From Candidatus Gastranaerophilales bacterium (lineage in GTDB: Bacteria > Cyanobacteriota > Vampirovibrionia > Gastranaerophilales > Gastranaerophilaceae): 35,282 nt of DNA. The notes below the pieces were generated by a model, which saw only the letters and a list, made by a program, of their open reading frames with translations, ran no database searches and was not told the DNA's origin. This document shows positions 32,029 to 35,282 of the stretch, one piece after another (position 1 is the first letter of the stretch; every line of letters starts with the position of its first letter). Where the stretch lies: contig CALUPM010000013.1 of assembly GCA_944322665.1 (NCBI GenBank), forward strand, positions 1 to 35,282, read 5' to 3'. Position numbers and translations under genes: made by a program.

Positions 32029-33087
32029 ATGAAATCAATACAATATTACGGTCCGCAAAATATTAAATACGAAGATGTTATGGTAAAACCGCCTGAAGAA
32101 GGCGAGATTGTCGTAAAAATAATGTCTGCACTCACCTGCGGAACTGATGTGAAAACCTACAGACGCGGGCATCCCGTGTTAATTAAGAATATCCCGTCAG
32201 GTTTCGGGCATGAGTTTGCGGGAATTGTTGACAGGGTCGGCTCCGGTGTTACAAAATTCAAACCCGGCGACAGGGTTGTCTGCGCAAATTCCGCGCCCTG
32301 CGGACACTGCTTCTATTGCAGGCGGGAAGAATATAATTTGTGCGAAAATCTTGACCTTTTAAACGGAGCTTATGCTCAATACATAACTGTTCCGGCGCGC
32401 ATTGTTGAAAAAAATACCTACATTTTGCCGGATGACTTAAGTTTTGACCGTGCGGCATTTTGTGAACCGCTGGCAAATGTTGTTCACGGGGTTGAAAGAA
32501 CAGGCATTAAAGAAGGCGATACCGTAGGAATTATCGGTATCGGGCCGATAGGGTTGATGTTTGCGCGGCTTGCAAAACTCAAAGGTGCACGGGTTATTGC
32601 AGCAGGCCGAAATCCAATTAAACTTAAGCTTGCGGAAGATTTTGCACATGCGGATGAAGTCGTAGATTTGAAAAAATACCCGAATCCCGAGAAAATTTTT
32701 ATGGATTTTACCGAAGAAAACAAAGGGCTTGATGTTGCTATTGAGTGCGTCGGGCTTCCGGAAATCTGGGAGCGGATTTTTACATTCGTCCGTCCGGGCG
32801 GAACAGTGCACTTTTTCGGCGGCTGCAAATCAGGTTCTACTGTAACACTTGACACTACAAAAATGCACTACGGCGATATCCGCCTTATGAGCGTGTTCCA
32901 TCATACTCCGAAATATTTCAAGCGGGCGCTTGATTATATAGCATCGGGTGACATCGAGGTTGAAAAACTGATTACTGATACTCTTGAATTGAAAGATGTC
33001 GAATACGCAATGCAGGAGCACATTGCAGGACGTGCAGTTAAATTTTTAATAAAACCGTGGATGAATAAAAATGAAGAAAAGGGGTAA
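32029..33087 (+). CDS. Zinc-dependent medium-chain dehydrogenase 2
   Basis: A 352-aa MDR-family enzyme. Catalytic ligands: LTCGTD (C37) and FGHE (H61, E62). Structural zinc: CGHCFYCRREEYNLC. Nucleotide loop: IIGIGPIGLMFARLAKLKGA. It is related to, but clearly diverged from, the neighbour at 30970. It resembles threonine 3-dehydrogenase and sorbitol dehydrogenase; the exact substrate is unknown. GGAAAC, a weak ribosome binding site, precedes the ATG. The stop is 2 bp before the start of the leader ORF of pilin-like gene B, whose ribosome binding site AGGGG lies within the last codons of this gene. Confidence 0.85.
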   Translation: MKSIQYYGPQNIKYEDVMVKPPEEGEIVVKIMSALTCGTDVKTYRRGHPVLIKNIPSGFGHEFAGIVDRVGSGVTKFKPGDRVVCANSAPCGHCFYCRREEYNLCENLDLLNGAYAQYITVPARIVEKNTYILPDDLSFDRAAFCEPLANVVHGVERTGIKEGDTVGIIGIGPIGLMFARLAKLKGARVIAAGRNPIKLKLAEDFAHADEVVDLKKYPNPEKIFMDFTEENKGLDVAIECVGLPEIWERIFTFVRPGGTVHFFGGCKSGSTVTLDTTKMHYGDIRLMSVFHHTPKYFKRALDYIASGDIEVEKLITDTLELKDVEYAMQEHIAGRAVKFLIKPWMNKNEEKG

Positions 33088-33089
33088 AA

Positions 33090-33146
33090 ATGGCTAAAAT
33101 ACAGAATATGATTGAATTTCAGGGGGAGGGAGGCATCCGGAAATAA
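33090..33146 (+). CDS. Candidate 18-codon leader peptide ahead of pilin-like gene B
   Basis: MAKIQNMIEFQGEGGIRK followed by TAA (33144-33146). AAGGGG lies 5-6 nt before its ATG, the only good ribosome binding site for the pilin region. The last 12 codons match the leader before gene A. It is coupled to the dehydrogenase, starting 2 bp after its stop. TTCA and GGAG (33118-33128) can pair with CTCCTGAA (33148-33155), masking the purine-rich tract across the stop codon. Going from this frame to the pilin requires a +1 shift near AAA-TAA-G or re-initiation. Confidence 0.4.
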   Translation: MAKIQNMIEFQGEGGIRK

Positions 33147-33900
33147 GCTCCTGAACAAGAAAAACAAAGGATTTACAATAGCGGAAGTTCTGATAACTCT
33201 CGGAATTATCGGAATTGTTGCGGCAATGACTTTCCCTTCAATGCTAGGCAACTACAGGAAAAAAGTCGTAGGAAACAAGCTCAAAGTTACTTATTCAATG
33301 ATTTCTCAAGCCTTACAAAAGGTTCAGGGAATTTACGGATTGGATTTTGTGCCTGACGAGTTATTCAGTACATACGACACTGCGGACGTAAACGGTTATT
33401 CCTGGGAGTTGAGCCGTGATGTGTTTGAACATTATTTTGCACAGCATTTTAATATTGTAAAACGATATCCTACCAAAAACGATTCAAGTATTATGCTTGC
33501 TGGTGCTAGCAAGGATGCAGCCGCTCAACTTCAAAATATTCACTATGCTGTGACCTTAAATAACGGCGTGACATTAGGTTATCAACAGCAGTATCAGAGT
33601 AATGTACATAGTTCTATGACGTGGTTTGTAATGTTGAAGCCGATAACCAAAAGAGATAACAAATTTATTGAAGGAAAAGATGTATTTATTTTTAGGGTAG
33701 AACGCAGCAATTGGAATGCGACAGGAAATATGATACTTACAGTTAAAGATTATCCTGAATTATCAAGGGATAAAATAAAAGAGTACTGCACCTCCTCCAG
33801 TGCGTTCCCTTATGATTATCATGGACGGGCATATTTTTGTACTCTGCTGATATTCAAGAACGGACTGGAGATTCCGGATGATTATCCTGTAAGATTTTAG
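33112..33900 (+). CDS. Prepilin-like protein B (type IV pilin N-terminal motif)
   Basis: Up to 262 residues, with the prepilin site KG-FTIAEVLITLGIIGI and MTFPSMLGNYRKK after the membrane helix. The body is unrelated in detail to copy A except the end: CTLLIFKNGLEIPDDYPVRF. The N-terminal 50 residues and the upstream 40 bases match copy A closely, while the rest diverges, as in minor pilins with variable heads. The open frame begins at TTG 33112 without a ribosome binding site; translation probably enters via the leader ORF. Likely exported and inserted in the membrane as a pilin-like surface protein. Strong terminator after the TAG stop. Confidence 0.8.
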   Translation: MNFRGREASGNKLLNKKNKGFTIAEVLITLGIIGIVAAMTFPSMLGNYRKKVVGNKLKVTYSMISQALQKVQGIYGLDFVPDELFSTYDTADVNGYSWELSRDVFEHYFAQHFNIVKRYPTKNDSSIMLAGASKDAAAQLQNIHYAVTLNNGVTLGYQQQYQSNVHSSMTWFVMLKPITKRDNKFIEGKDVFIFRVERSNWNATGNMILTVKDYPELSRDKIKEYCTSSSAFPYDYHGRAYFCTLLIFKNGLEIPDDYPVRF

Positions 33901-33909
33901 TTTTCATAT

Positions 33910-33946
33910 AAAAAGCGGTTTAGTGATTTCCTAAACCGCTTTTTTA
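33910..33946. terminator. Strong bidirectional terminator after pilin-like gene B
   Basis: AAAAAGCGGTTTAG (33910-33923) pairs perfectly with CTAAACCGCTTTTT (33931-33944), with T-runs on both strands. Convergent use with the small ORF at 33982. Confidence 0.9.
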
Positions 33947-33981
33947 GCTCTCAACTTCTTTAAATCTTGCTGCAAACACAC

Positions 33982-34137
33982 TTACTTAACAACAGCAAGT
34001 TTCGGCCTTATGCCTGATTCCATATTGATGTTTCTGGCATTTGCCACCGCCATACTCCGGCGTTTTCTCGCTCCTCTTAATATGTATTCAACACTGCCGC
34101 TAACATTACACGCAGGTTTTACTATTTTTTTGAGCAT
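33982..34137 (-). CDS. Small basic protein, 51 aa, unknown function
   Basis: A short open frame on the minus strand begins MLKKIVKPACNVSGSVEYIL, continues through RGARKRRSMAVANARNINME and ends IRPKLAVVK. TTGGAG lies 11 nt before ATG, a slightly long spacing. It is rich in Lys and Arg (about a quarter of residues) with one Cys and no membrane segment. The frame stops at TAA, and the bidirectional terminator lies 38 bp beyond. Codon use is unlike repeat-derived frames, and no palindromic repeat overlaps it. A nucleic-acid-binding role would fit the charge but is inference; I recognise no family. Confidence 0.5.
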   Translation of the reverse strand: MLKKIVKPACNVSGSVEYILRGARKRRSMAVANARNINMESGIRPKLAVVK

Positions 34138-34282
34138 ATATTTTTAATCTCCAATTGTCTAGTTACATTTTTGTTATCGTCAGAGAGGAGAGAAAACTTT
34201 AAGAATTTTGAGGTAAATGTTTACATTGTTTAACAATTGCAGACAAAATTATTTATTAATGCGCTGTAATTATAAAAATCTG

Positions 34283-34410
34283 TCATTCTGAGCAGAAGGC
34301 GAAGAATCCCCTTAAAATCCTATGAGATTCTTCAGTCGCTGCGCTCTTTCAGAATGACATGTCAAGTGCAATGAGATTCTTCGGTCACTTCGTTTCCTAA
34401 GAATGACAGA
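34283..34410. repeat. Two intergenic palindromic repeat units before rpmA
   Basis: GTCATTCTGAGCAGAAGGCG (34283) to CTTTCAGAATGAC, then GATTCTTCGGTCACTTCG to CTAAGAATGAC, members of the family seen at 12623, 18358, 22103 and 29664. The rest of 34138-34282 shows no gene; ATGTTTACAT-type sequence lies at 34214-34226. Confidence 0.7.
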
Positions 34411-34435
34411 CTTTTATATATAATATAAATTCCTA

Positions 34436-34474
34436 AAAATGAGCCTTGCGCTCAAATAAATAAACGCAAGGCTC
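34436..34474 (-). terminator. Terminator of rplU-rpmA
   Basis: GAGCCTTGCG (34441-34450) pairs with CGCAAGGCTC (34465-34474). On the minus strand the stem is followed by ATTTTTAGG. Confidence 0.75.
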
Positions 34475-34517
34475 AAATACGATAATCTATTTTAATGTTC
34501 TTTCGTACTGTGCAAAA

Positions 34518-34772
34518 TTATACAGCGTAAACGCTGACCTGTTTACGATCGCGTCTGTGAGATTCAAATTTCACCTGCCCGTCAATCAATGCAAACAAAG
34601 TATCATCAGAACCGATACCTACATTGTTTCCGGGGTGAATTTTAGTTCCGCGCTGGCGGACAAGAATATTTCCTGCTTTAACAGCTTCGCCGCCGAATTT
34701 TTTAACGCCGAGCCGCTTTGCTTCGGAGTCACGTCCGTTACGGGTAGATCCCATACCTTTTTTATGTGCCAT
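34518..34772 (-). CDS. rpmA: Large ribosomal subunit protein bL27
   Basis: bL27 lies at the peptidyl-transferase centre of the 50S subunit. The 84-aa protein begins [20 protein letters not shown], then [20 protein letters not shown] and [10 protein letters not shown], all classic. I place the start at 34772, where AGGAG lies 8 nt upstream; upstream in-frame codons (CTNPIGDII) are leader sequence. It is the short form, without the N-terminal extension that is cleaved by a protease in Firmicutes. Downstream partner of rplU (79 bp apart), as in most bacteria; no gene for the L27 protease lies between. Confidence 0.97.
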   Translation of the reverse strand: MAHKKGMGSTRNGRDSEAKRLGVKKFGGEAVKAGNILVRQRGTKIHPGNNVGIGSDDTLFALIDGQVKFESHRRDRKQVSVYAV

Positions 34773-34851
34773 AATTATATCTCCTATCGGGTTCGTACAC
34801 ATATCTGCGTACGGTTGTTTGTATCATCTGTGCCGGTTTTACGGCTGTGTT

Positions 34852-35211
34852 TTATGCTTCTTCGGTTGTTTCTGCAGCGTCAGAAGCTTTTTTCTGGGCA
34901 GAAGTTCTGATTTTGTTAATCATTACTCTTGTGAATCCCTGTCTGTGACCCTGTTTTTTTCTGTAGCCTTTTTTGGGTCTTTGTTTGAATACGATAATTT
35001 TTTTTGCTTTATCTTCCTTAACAACAGTGCCTTCAACCGAAGCGCCTGCAACGTAAGGCTGGCCAACTTTTGATTTTTTGCCGTTTACTATCATAACGAT
35101 GTTGTCAAAGACAACTTTTGAGTCAGCTTCCTGATTGAGAAGTTCTATATCAACGTAGCGTCCTTCTTCAACCTGATACTGTTTTCCGCCTGTTTCTACA
35201 ATTACGTACAT
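34852..35211 (-). CDS. rplU: Large ribosomal subunit protein bL21
   Basis: bL21 binds 23S rRNA in the 50S subunit. The 119-aa protein begins MYVIVETGGKQYQVEEGRYV and has KIIVFKQRPKKGYRKKQGHR, the conserved rRNA-binding stretch, then QGFTRVMI. The C terminus has an acidic Ala/Glu/Thr tail (AAETTEEA). The start at 35211 is chosen because AAAGGA lies 7 nt upstream and family members begin MY.IVETGGKQY; an earlier in-frame ATG at 35256 would add unrelated residues. First gene of rplU-rpmA. The promoter and most of the leader lie at or beyond the window's right edge. Confidence 0.97.
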   Translation of the reverse strand: MYVIVETGGKQYQVEEGRYVDIELLNQEADSKVVFDNIVMIVNGKKSKVGQPYVAGASVEGTVVKEDKAKKIIVFKQRPKKGYRKKQGHRQGFTRVMINKIRTSAQKKASDAAETTEEA

Positions 35212-35282
35212 TTGTTTGTCCTTTCTAATTGAGGTTTCGTAACCCTTTCTGCACAAGCTTTGCGGGGTTTTGTAAACGATTT

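Overview
The window reads as chromosome of a low-GC, non-photosynthetic relative of Cyanobacteria, most likely gut Gastranaerophilales (Melainabacteria/Vampirovibrionia). This is inference from sequence character. GyrA is of cyanobacterial type, with a [10 protein letters not shown] segment. Orphan prepilin-like proteins begin GFTIAEVLITLGIIGI and end in a C..LIF..G..IPD.YP pattern. Several small Pro/Ala- or Lys-rich proteins are of a kind I associate with that group. No phage, insertion sequence, CRISPR array, tRNA or rRNA was found.

Layout: 1-1684 holds the end of an envelope-type protein and a ROK sugar kinase. 1794-4993 (minus) is a proB-proA-tyrA amino-acid operon, divergent from a lone pterin-binding methyltransferase (5038-5955). 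6039-8572 is an exported TPR protein overlapping a lipoprotein, followed by an EF-hand-like ORF cut by an in-frame TAG (8724-9140). gyrA lies at 9223-11775 (minus). holA-holB (12992-14801) sits between two repeat-rich spacers that are partly inverted copies of each other. 15177-21979 carries pgk, a TM2 protein, an iron alcohol dehydrogenase, a small membrane protein, a U32 protein (RlhA-like) and tpiA. 22585-24331 holds an MFS transporter and an XRE regulator. 24419-27488 (minus) has a YhaM-like nuclease, two tandem thymidylate-kinase-like genes and a histone-H1-like winged-helix protein. 27663-33900 contains two pilin-like genes with a shared leader, ilvC, a GNAT-like protein and two tandem zinc dehydrogenases. 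The right end has a 51-aa small ORF and rplU-rpmA.

The genes are mostly housekeeping: glycolysis (ROK kinase, TpiA, Pgk), fermentation (Fe-ADH), amino-acid synthesis (ProBA, TyrA, IlvC), replication (GyrA, HolA, HolB) and ribosome (bL21, bL27). Most long spacers are filled with palindromic repeats built around GTCATTCTGAG...GAAGAATC and a recurrent 14-mer, CGCCCCATTTTGTC.

The most interesting signals are: (1) two pilin-like genes whose pilin frame opens only through an out-of-frame, conserved 12-codon leader ORF and a hairpin, where the substitution pattern says the leader frame is translated up to its TAA and the pilin frame only after it; (2) several genes whose -10 box lies exactly 6 nt before ATG with no Shine-Dalgarno, suggesting leaderless mRNAs; (3) a signal-peptide gene that appears to start with ATT; (4) an amber-interrupted EF-hand-like gene with otherwise clean coding on both sides; (5) an unlisted 51-aa basic protein.
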